From the NCBI GenBank assembly GCA_027068915.1, contig JAMOLT010000031.1, forward strand, positions 1-33,103: a stretch of DNA of 33,103 bases, given 5' to 3'. The stretch's first letter is position 1; each line of letters opens with the position of its first letter. The notes beneath the pieces were generated by a model. The model was not told the DNA's origin, did no database searches, and saw only the letters and a program-made list of their open reading frames with translations. This DNA comes from Sedimenticola sp. Its GTDB lineage: Bacteria; Pseudomonadota; Gammaproteobacteria; Chromatiales; Chromatiaceae. This document shows, one piece after another, positions 1-4,683 of this stretch. Made by a program: the position numbers and the translations under genes.

Positions 1-233
1 GTTACTTGCGGCATATTGGCCTGTACGCCTATAGAGCTGCTTTCATCAAGGAATATGTCAGCTGGCCTGAAGCACCTATCGAAAGCAGTGAATCATTGGA
101 ACAGCTGCGTACCTTGTGGCATGGCAAACGCATTCATGTTTCTCTGGCCGCAGAGATTCCCCCGGCCGGGGTGGATACCATTGAAGATCTGCAGCGGGTT
201 GAGGCCCTACTCGGGAATACGCCCGGACAATAA
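1..233 (+). CDS. kdsB: 3-deoxy-manno-octulosonate cytidylyltransferase, C-terminal end (partial)
   Basis: KdsB activates Kdo as CMP-Kdo in the cytoplasm for lipopolysaccharide inner-core synthesis. Only the last 77 or so codons are present; the reading frame enters from outside the window, with the first whole codon at 3-5, and ends at TAA 231-233. The segments [25 protein letters not shown] and [18 protein letters not shown] are the usual KdsB C-terminal blocks, which shape the dimer and the active-site lid. The stop lies inside a direct repeat of about 160 bp whose second copy is at 2764-2925. The gene's 3' end overlaps by 27 nt a remnant of a convergent gene on the minus strand. This copy is the functional tail, since the other one is frameshifted. 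I am confident of the family. Confidence 0.93.
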   Translation, partial: YLRHIGLYAYRAAFIKEYVSWPEAPIESSESLEQLRTLWHGKRIHVSLAAEIPPAGVDTIEDLQRVEALLGNTPGQ

Positions 234-303
234 TTCCATTACCTTCGTGGAATACTCATCCGCATTGTCCTTGTTGCTCAAGGACAAGGTCTTGCAATGG
301 TCA
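143..303. repeat. Direct repeat, copy 1 (kdsB tail plus tail of a convergent gene)
   Basis: This stretch is repeated at 2764-2925 with roughly 95% identity by eye and one single-base indel (five C here, four C there, near 159-163 and 2781-2785). It holds the last 29 or so codons of kdsB and, on the other strand, the last 31 or so codons of a small conserved gene. Similarity stops abruptly at about 303, exactly where an IS91-type transposase fragment begins. The two copies bracket an island of about 2.46 kb. Confidence 0.93.
207..303 (-). pseudogene. 3' remnant of the small conserved gene that is intact at 2829-3095
   Basis: On the minus strand this encodes the end of the 88-residue protein found whole at 2829-3095 and finishes with the same [11 protein letters not shown] and TAG stop. 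Compared with the intact copy it carries four amino-acid changes in about 31 residues (P to S, T to A, M to T, E to K) and has lost the upstream two thirds of the gene, replaced by the IS91-type fragment. It is therefore a dead tail left by a duplication or insertion. Confidence 0.8.
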
Positions 304-505
304 TTACGGCTTTCTGGCCAATCGCTGCCGAAAGGCCTCACTGACCCTGATACGCAAGATCCTGGCGCAATCGGAAAAAGCGGAAGAAAAGGGGGAAGCC
401 GAAGCGCCCGAAAGCACCTTGCTTTGTCCCAAATGCCATCAGGGGCATCTACTGCCAATCCGGATCCTGAATCCGTCATGGTCGTCAATCACCGCGCCTG
501 GCTGA
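302..505 (+). pseudogene. C-terminal fragment of an IS91-family transposase
   Basis: An open frame without a start begins right at the end of the direct repeat and reads HYGFLANRCRKASLTLIRKI, later CPKCHQGHLLPIRIL, stopping at TGA 503-505. The GFLANR block followed by a CPxCxxG zinc-binding pair close to the C-terminus is what I recall for IS91-type rolling-circle transposases (Y2 HUH family). Only about 67 codons remain, so the catalytic core is absent. The abrupt start at the repeat edge marks a recombination junction. Family assignment is by recognition, not by search. Confidence 0.6.
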
Positions 506-522
506 CGTGCTGAACCAGAGTT

Positions 523-543
523 GCTACCCGCTTGGTGGGTAGC
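523..543. repeat. Perfect 7-bp inverted repeat after the IS91-type fragment
   Basis: GCTACCC and GGGTAGC are separated by seven bases, 18 nt past the transposase fragment's stop. IS91 elements carry a hairpin near their terminus, so this may be the remnant element end. It has no T-run and so is unlikely to be an intrinsic terminator. Confidence 0.4.
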
Positions 544-750
544 TATGGTCAAAAGGCAGGAAATACCTTAGACTCGAAAGGGAATAGCAATAACGGGCAG
601 GGAAAATGCAAAGGAAGGGCAGCTCGAATGGACAATAACAGGTGCAGGAAATCTTCAAATCTGTCCACAGACCGTTGACCCAAACGGTTGCCGAAATACA
701 ATCCCCCCTATAGTAAGAGTGCGCCAGTCTGGTTGGCGGCATAGTCCAAC

Positions 751-791
751 AGGCATTTACCTGCCATGCTGCGCATAGCAGGTAAATGCTT
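751..791. repeat. Long hairpin upstream of the NYN gene
   Basis: Arms 753-764 and 778-789 are a perfect 12-bp inverted repeat (GCATTTACCTGC and its complement). After one mismatch the stem continues with four more pairs, 766-769 with 773-776, leaving a three-base loop. It lies 30 nt before the chosen start of the NYN gene, so it could be an operator, a transcript-stabilising hairpin or the end of a mobile element. There is no T-run on the plus strand. I see nothing recognisable in 544-750. Confidence 0.55.
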
Positions 792-820
792 AGATGTTAT
801 GTGAAAAAACAGGAAATTTT

Positions 821-1630
821 ATGGTATCTCCAAGATTGATAGCAAAAATAGAGTCAGAAGAACCAACTCTCAGGTTGGCGGTACTCATTGACGCTGATAA
901 TGCCCAGGCTGCAGTCATCGATGGACTCCTTGCGGAAATCGCAAGATACGGTGAAGCTACCGTGAAAAGAATTTATGGGGATTTTACTGCACCAACAAGC
1001 GCATCATGGAAGAAAGTTCTTCAGACATATGCAATAAAACCGATACAACAATTTGCGTATACAACAGGGAAAAATGCGACTGATAGTACCATGATTATTG
1101 ATGCCATGGATTTGCTATATACACGAAATTTTGATGGATTCTGCTTAATAACAAGCGATAGTGATTTTACAGGCTTAGCTGTTCGTTTGCGCGAAGAAGG
1201 TATTACTGTTCTTGGATTTGGTGAGCAAAAAACACCACAGGCATTTAGAAATGCATGTCATAAATTCATATTTACCGAGGTATTGCGCCCACAAATTGAT
1301 AATGGAAAAGTAGAGAGCAAACAAACAGCCATTCAGAATGAGAGTGAGGCGCAGCATAAGCCAAATACAACTACCAAACCGATTAAATTCCCGAAAAAGT
1401 TTGTTTTAAAGGCACTTGAACAATCTACAGATGATACTGGTTGGGCGAATCTTGGGACATTTGGTAGCTATCTCACAAAATTACAGCCGGACTTTGATTC
1501 AAGGTTATTTGGCTATAAGAAACTTTCTGATTTGGTTAAGGACAAAAGAGATATATTTGATGTTGAGAAAAGACGATCTCCTGGATCAGAACAAAATGTA
1601 CTTTATATTCGTGCTAATCAAAAAGTGTAA
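821..1630 (+). CDS. NYN (PIN-like) domain protein with C-terminal LOTUS/OST-HTH domain
   Basis: A 269-residue protein probably acting as a metal-dependent ribonuclease. The N-terminal half (about residues 18-155) is a NYN/DUF88 domain of the LabA type: LRLAVLIDADNAQ, then KRIYGDFT, IIDAMDLLY and ITSDSDFTGLAVRLREEG supply the acidic residues expected for metal binding. After a Lys/Thr-rich linker (about 166-190), the C-terminal part (about 190-265, with WANLGTF and FGYKKLSDLV) fits an OST-HTH/LOTUS domain, which in other proteins binds RNA. I chose ATG 821 because AGGA lies 6 nt upstream; an in-frame ATG at 794 has no such site. Codon use is markedly AT-rich compared with core genes nearby, consistent with transfer. 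It lies alone inside the kdsB island. The natural substrate cannot be told from sequence. Confidence 0.8.
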   Translation: MVSPRLIAKIESEEPTLRLAVLIDADNAQAAVIDGLLAEIARYGEATVKRIYGDFTAPTSASWKKVLQTYAIKPIQQFAYTTGKNATDSTMIIDAMDLLYTRNFDGFCLITSDSDFTGLAVRLREEGITVLGFGEQKTPQAFRNACHKFIFTEVLRPQIDNGKVESKQTAIQNESEAQHKPNTTTKPIKFPKKFVLKALEQSTDDTGWANLGTFGSYLTKLQPDFDSRLFGYKKLSDLVKDKRDIFDVEKRRSPGSEQNVLYIRANQKV

Positions 1631-1645
1631 CAGAATGTAACAGTG

Positions 1646-1712
1646 AGCGTAACAGAGCGTAACAGAGCGTAACAGAGCGTAACAGAGCGTAACAGGGTCA
1701 AGAGCGTAACAG
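1646..1712. repeat. 10-bp tandem repeat (AGCGTAACAG)
   Basis: Five perfect head-to-tail copies of AGCGTAACAG fill 1646-1695; a sixth follows at 1703-1712 after a 7-base interruption. Weaker versions (GTAACAG) lie just before, from about 1627. The array starts at the NYN stop codon and runs into the GGGTCAGG end of a RAYT-derived element. There are no spacers, so it is not a CRISPR array. Confidence 0.9.
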
Positions 1713-1948
1713 GGTCAGGTCTTGCTTTTTGCATCCAGGCGTTGTAGGTGGGAGAACATGGTCAGGCCGTTGCGAATAGGATTTGCAGGAGCGCTATACC
1801 ATGTCACTTCATGAGGCGGCAGGCGGGAAGATATCTATCTAGATGGTGATCGGCAGTTATTTCTCGATGTGCGGACAGTAGTAAGTGAGCGATTTGACTG
1901 GCGTATGAGAGTGGGGCTTGCAGCATGAACGCAAATAGCAAGACCTGA
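1713..1948 (+). mobile_element. Decayed RAYT-derived mini-element, copy 1
   Basis: The ends are inverted: AGGTCTTGCTTTTTGC at 1718-1733 matches the complement of GCAAATAGCAAGACCT near 1931-1946 at 15 of 16 positions. Between them a frame from ATG 1758 reads MVRPLRIGFAGALYHVTS, then an in-frame TGA at 1812, then GGRREDIYLDGDRQLFLDV, ending at 1928. This is the N-terminus of a REP-associated tyrosine (Y1, HUH) transposase, whose family reads PLRIEFAGALYHVTSRG at this place. The catalytic HxH and Tyr are missing, so it cannot encode an active enzyme. Copy 2 is at 2519-2727. Confidence 0.75.
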
Positions 1949-1994
1949 TACTCTCTGCGCTCTCTGCGCAGTACAAAATTATAAGGAGCATTTA

Positions 1995-2321
1995 GTGGGC
2001 GATAATAGGGCTATGCAAGTAAATAAGGCATTTTCACTTATTGTGAATAGCCTATTATTTATCGAGGCACTATTAACAACAATTGCCATTCCTCAATTTG
2101 AGGGCATATTAAATGGTCTAGAGAAAGAAATACCATTAATTACAAAAATTATTTTTCTAAGCCCTGTCTATATTTGGTTACTTCCAATATTTGGCATTTT
2201 TTTTTATATAAAGAATATAAAAAATTATAAAGGTGCTGGGTATGGGTATATAGCAACTTTTATAGCAGGTATATTGTGGTTGCCATTAGCAATATATGGT
2301 TTGTATTTGCCAATGCTATAA
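1995..2321 (+). CDS. Small three-helix membrane protein, unknown function
   Basis: A 108-residue protein starting at GTG 1995, supported by AAGGAG at 1983-1988. I see three hydrophobic segments: about residues 13-34, 51-72 (ending before KNIKNYKG, so that loop is probably cytoplasmic) and 82-106, which runs almost to the C-terminus. There is no signal-peptidase site. The region is strongly AT-rich (many ATA and TTA codons), like the NYN gene and unlike the core genes. I do not recognise a family. It sits between two RAYT remnants, so it may be island cargo. Confidence 0.6.
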   Translation: MGDNRAMQVNKAFSLIVNSLLFIEALLTTIAIPQFEGILNGLEKEIPLITKIIFLSPVYIWLLPIFGIFFYIKNIKNYKGAGYGYIATFIAGILWLPLAIYGLYLPML

Positions 2322-2322
2322 A

Positions 2323-2431
2323 GGCGCCTCCAATAATCGTCATTCCGGCGCATGCCGGAATCCATAAGCTCTTGATATTTTTAGACACCGGCCTGCGCCG
2401 GTGTGACGAAAATAGAATTATTCTAGGTGCC
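2323..2431. mobile_element. REP-pair / MITE-like element
   Basis: Two hairpins with similar stems face each other: ATTCCGGC/GCCGGAAT (2342-2361) and ACACCGGC/GCCGGTGT (2385-2404), each with a four-base loop and bordered by CGTC or GACG. The outer ends GGCGCCT (2323) and AGGTGCC (to 2431), each next to an AATAAT/ATTATT run, form imperfect terminal inverted repeats. This CGTCATTCCGGC type of paired repeat is widespread in proteobacterial intergenic DNA. It begins 1 nt after the stop of the membrane protein gene and could also end its transcript. Confidence 0.65.
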
Positions 2432-2518
2432 CATAAGTAATCAGAATTATAGTAGTAATAATAGGGGGCACCCATTAGCCGCCTCCGGTCAACAGGGCGA
2501 ATACAGTGTAATAGAGCA

Positions 2519-2727
2519 TTGTAGGCAGGAGAGCATGGTCAGGCTGTTACGAATAGAATTTGCAGGAGCGCTATACCATGTCACTTCATGAGGCGGCAGG
2601 CGTGAAGATATCTATCTGGATGGTGATCGGCAGTTATTTCTCGACGTGCGGGCAGTCGTATGCGAGCGATTCAACTGGAGTATGAGAGTGGGGCTTAATA
2701 GCATGAATGCAAATAGCAAGACCTGAC
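2519..2727 (+). mobile_element. Decayed RAYT-derived mini-element, copy 2
   Basis: This is a direct repeat of 1742-1948 (offset 777, roughly 85% identical by eye). The frame from ATG 2535 reads MVRLLRIEFAGALYHVTS, then the same in-frame TGA (2589), then GGRREDIYLDGDRQLFLDV, and ends at TGA 2724-2726. It retains the right-hand end GCAAATAGCAAGACCTGA, but the left GGTCAGGTCTTG end seen in copy 1 is not present. The shared stop codon means the ancestor was already broken before the two copies formed. Confidence 0.75.
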
Positions 2728-2763
2728 GCTCTCTCTGCGCTTGCGTCAGCAGGATAGCACTTT

Positions 2764-2855
2764 CTGCGGGCCGCAAAGATTCCCCTGCCGGGGTGGATAC
2801 CATTGAAGACCTGCAGCGGGTTGAGGCCCTACTCGGGAATCCGCCCGGACAATAA
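2764..2855 (+). pseudogene. Orphan kdsB tail (frameshifted)
   Basis: This matches the last 29 or so codons of kdsB including the TAA at 2853-2855. One C is missing in the PPAG region (2781-2789), which shifts the frame, and there is an ACG to CCG change near the end. No KdsB body precedes it; 2519-2763 is RAYT remnant and unrelated sequence. It is a relic of a former kdsB 3' end. Confidence 0.8.
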
Positions 2856-2925
2856 TTCCATTACCTCCATGGAATACTCATCCGTATTGTCCTTGTTGCT
2901 CAAGGGCAAGGTCTTGCAATGGTCG
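2764..2925. repeat. Direct repeat, copy 2
   Basis: Second copy of 143-303. Here the minus-strand gene tail is intact and joined to its full body (2829-3095), whereas the kdsB tail is an orphan without the rest of the gene. Similarity ends at about 2925 in GCAATGGTC, the same point as in copy 1. Confidence 0.93.
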
Positions 2926-3095
2926 CAGCGTCGCATGGCATTGCCATACTGATCCGCCTGAATGCGTTGGTTCTGGGCGGCCTGTTCGGGAACGATTACC
3001 AGCGCATCTTCTTCGCGCAGTATCTCGACAATAATCCAGACCTTGCCACGAAACAGAAAGCGTTGCCCGATGAGTTTTGTCAGTTGTGTATGCAT
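2829..3095 (-). CDS. Small conserved hypothetical protein convergent with kdsB
   Basis: An 88-residue soluble protein without signal or membrane segments. The N-terminal part (LIGQRFLFRGKVWIIVEILR) looks like a small beta-barrel opening; a central CDHC pair at about residues 57-60 could hold a metal but is isolated. ATG 3093-3095 is preceded on its strand by a G-rich stretch usable as a binding site. That the same gene tail lies convergent to the true kdsB end suggests it was the original kdsB neighbour before the island arose. Function unknown. The reality of the gene is supported by the decay pattern: this copy is whole while the detached tail at 207-303 has accumulated changes. Confidence 0.6.
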   Translation of the reverse strand: MHTQLTKLIGQRFLFRGKVWIIVEILREEDALVIVPEQAAQNQRIQADQYGNAMRRCDHCKTLPLSNKDNTDEYSMEVMELLSGRIPE

Positions 3096-3122
3096 GGCGC
3101 CTGCCTGCCAGATTGATCCTGG

Positions 3123-3150
3123 TTATCCAGAAACTCCCGGGTACTATAAT
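3123..3150 (+). promoter_or_regulatory. Candidate promoter for the methyltransferase gene
   Basis: A perfect TATAAT (3145-3150) is preceded at 16 nt by a weak -35 match, TTATCC (3123-3128). Transcription would start near 3157, giving a leader of about 117 nt before ATG 3274. Confidence 0.4.
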
Positions 3151-3273
3151 ACAGCTGCGCCTGGCAGGGAAACAGATGGCTTGTGATACACCTTCAACAA
3201 ATGCTGCATGCTGGCGTGGAGTTGATTCCTTCGCGTATACTGACGTGGATTTTCCACTTCTGCTGATTTGACC

Positions 3274-4116
3274 ATGCATCATTTTTCCTCCAAGGCAGCC
3301 TGGAACCCGGAGCATATTTCCACCGTCTGGTTCGACTCTCATTTCAATCATGCTGCAAATCGCGTGATTGATTGGGTGGGTGCTGAACTGGATATTGAAA
3401 ATGCAGCAACCATGTTGGATTTTGGCTGCGGAGGGGGGATTACCACTTTGGGTGTGGCGTTGCGTTATCCGTCTGTTCAGTTGCATGGCGTGGATATCGG
3501 CGACAAGTTTCTGCAATTGCCGGAATTGGCGAAAGAGCAACTGCATTTGCAGCAGTTGCCTGACAACCTGCATCTCCACAGGATACAACCGTTGCAGCCA
3601 CTGGCTGAAAGCCATGCGGTGGATGCTGTTTTCAACTGGTCGGTATTCGAACATGTGCCGCAATCCCACATCCCAGTGATATTTGCCGATCTGTATAACA
3701 GTATTCGGGAAGGAGGCCTGTTTTTCCTGCAAATCGAGCCTTTTTACCATTCGCCCTGGGGTTCCCATTTACGGCGTTTTGTCGATACGCCCTGGGCGCA
3801 TTTGCTTTGGCCTCCCGAGCGCCTTCAGGATGCGGTTATGGACTATGATGGCGAGATTCCGGCCCAGCATCAGGGGCATCAGTATCATGTGCGGGGCGTG
3901 GAGGATTTCAAGCGTTTCCACCTCGAAGAGTTCAACAGCCTGAACGGCATCACTGCGGATCAGATCACGGCATATGTCCGGGGTGCAGGGTTTGAGATCC
4001 TCAGAGAACAGCGATTGACCATGGATATTCCTGTCCCGGATGTATTGCTGGAGCAGTATCGAAAAGAGGATTTGCTCACCAATGGGATACTGTTGCTGGC
4101 GAGGAAACAGGTATAA
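3274..4116 (+). CDS. Class I SAM-dependent methyltransferase
   Basis: A 280-residue cytoplasmic protein. The SAM-binding motif I, MLDFGCGGGITTLGVALRYP, is at about residues 46-65, followed by motif II-like LHGVDIGD (about 71-78) and the motif IV region VDAVFNWSVFEHV, which ends the Rossmann-fold core. The C-terminal 110 residues are specific to this protein and rich in His and aromatic residues. I chose ATG 3274; a TTG two codons earlier has no advantage. The substrate cannot be inferred. Neither the upstream small gene nor the downstream copper cluster suggests a shared pathway, and the 100 nt before the next gene carry their own promoter-like signal. Confidence 0.75.
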   Translation: MHHFSSKAAWNPEHISTVWFDSHFNHAANRVIDWVGAELDIENAATMLDFGCGGGITTLGVALRYPSVQLHGVDIGDKFLQLPELAKEQLHLQQLPDNLHLHRIQPLQPLAESHAVDAVFNWSVFEHVPQSHIPVIFADLYNSIREGGLFFLQIEPFYHSPWGSHLRRFVDTPWAHLLWPPERLQDAVMDYDGEIPAQHQGHQYHVRGVEDFKRFHLEEFNSLNGITADQITAYVRGAGFEILREQRLTMDIPVPDVLLEQYRKEDLLTNGILLLARKQV

Positions 4117-4182
4117 AGCACCGCAATTTGTGATGCCTGGCCGGTTTATGCCTGCGAATATTGGGGTGGGGAGTAATTGTTG

Positions 4183-4211
4183 TTGACCGCTTGAATGAAA
4201 TTCATTATCGT
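4183..4211 (+). promoter_or_regulatory. Promoter with a palindrome in the spacer, head of the copper cluster
   Basis: TTGACC (4183-4188) and TATCGT (4206-4211) are 17 nt apart. The spacer holds a perfect 13-bp palindrome, AATGAA-A-TTCATT (4194-4206), which overlaps the -10. An operator between -35 and -10 is the arrangement used by MerR-type and some other metal regulators, but the spacing here is 17, not the 19-20 typical of CueR. Transcription would begin about at the ATG at 4218, giving a very short leader. Confidence 0.4.
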
Positions 4212-4217
4212 TTATCC

Positions 4218-4589
4218 ATGCGTACGCTGCACCGGAAATTCGTTGCCATCCTGCTTTCCCTGCTATTGGGATTACTGCCATTGCAGGGCGTGTTTGCAGG
4301 CGAAGCCCCCATGAACGCGCGGGGCAGTGTGGTTAATATGTCCGGTATGACGGGCATGGATCATGAGAAAATGCTCCAAATGGCACAGACTTGTGACCAA
4401 TGTGATCAGGATAGCTGCTGCAATGGCGGCTCCTGCAGTATTGATCATTGTGCATCTTGCGCCCTGTCGGCGGTGTTGACGGGTTCGTCCATGAATCTGC
4501 CCCTGCAGGTGAAAACCAGCTTGAGCGGGTTTGCTTCCCTGTCTCCCAGTTCCACGCTTTCGTTTCTGTATCGCCCTCCACGGGCCTGA
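4218..4589 (+). CDS. Secreted Met/Cys/His-rich small protein, putative periplasmic copper binder
   Basis: A 123-residue protein. Residues 1-27 form a signal peptide: MRTLHRK, then a leucine-rich core, ending in GVFAG with likely cleavage after VFA. The mature part has a Met-rich stretch (VNMSGMTGMDHEKMLQMAQ) followed by a Cys cluster, CDQCDQDSCCNGGSC and HCASC, and finally a Ser/Leu-rich tail. Met and Cys runs with His are typical of Cu+ binding. I chose ATG 4218 because it begins a proper signal peptide; longer in-frame GTG starts would bury it. It precedes the CopA oxidase gene by 94 nt. I know similar short proteins next to copA-copB in other proteobacteria but no settled name. Confidence 0.65.
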   Translation: MRTLHRKFVAILLSLLLGLLPLQGVFAGEAPMNARGSVVNMSGMTGMDHEKMLQMAQTCDQCDQDSCCNGGSCSIDHCASCALSAVLTGSSMNLPLQVKTSLSGFASLSPSSTLSFLYRPPRA

Positions 4590-4601
4590 TTCCCTGCTAT
4601 A

Positions 4602-4627
4602 GCTCCGTCCGGAGCCAATCCTTTTTT
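4602..4627 (+). terminator. Weak intrinsic terminator or attenuator before copA
   Basis: GCTCC/GGAGC with a four-base loop (4602-4615) is followed after six bases by TTTTTTT (4622-4628). The stem is short, so only part of the transcription may end here, leaving less of the downstream copA-copB message. Confidence 0.35.
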
Positions 4628-4683
4628 TGTTAAAAGTGTTCTTCGGTGCGTCTGGCGTACCGAAATGCAGAGGAATCGACAAC

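Noticed and set aside
16-513. 165-codon plus-strand frame overlapping kdsB
   Set aside because: It runs through kdsB in another frame and through the repeat junction; the composite sequence makes no sense as a protein.
1646-1712. Possible CRISPR array
   Set aside because: The 10-bp units are directly adjacent with no spacers and no cas genes are present.
143-2925. Classical integrase-mediated island with attL/attR
   Set aside because: No tyrosine or serine recombinase gene is visible, and the repeats are far longer and more diverged than typical att cores, so I do not call att sites.
2878-3768. 296-codon minus-strand frame opposite the methyltransferase gene
   Set aside because: It overlaps both the small conserved gene in another frame and the start of the methyltransferase gene; no family features.
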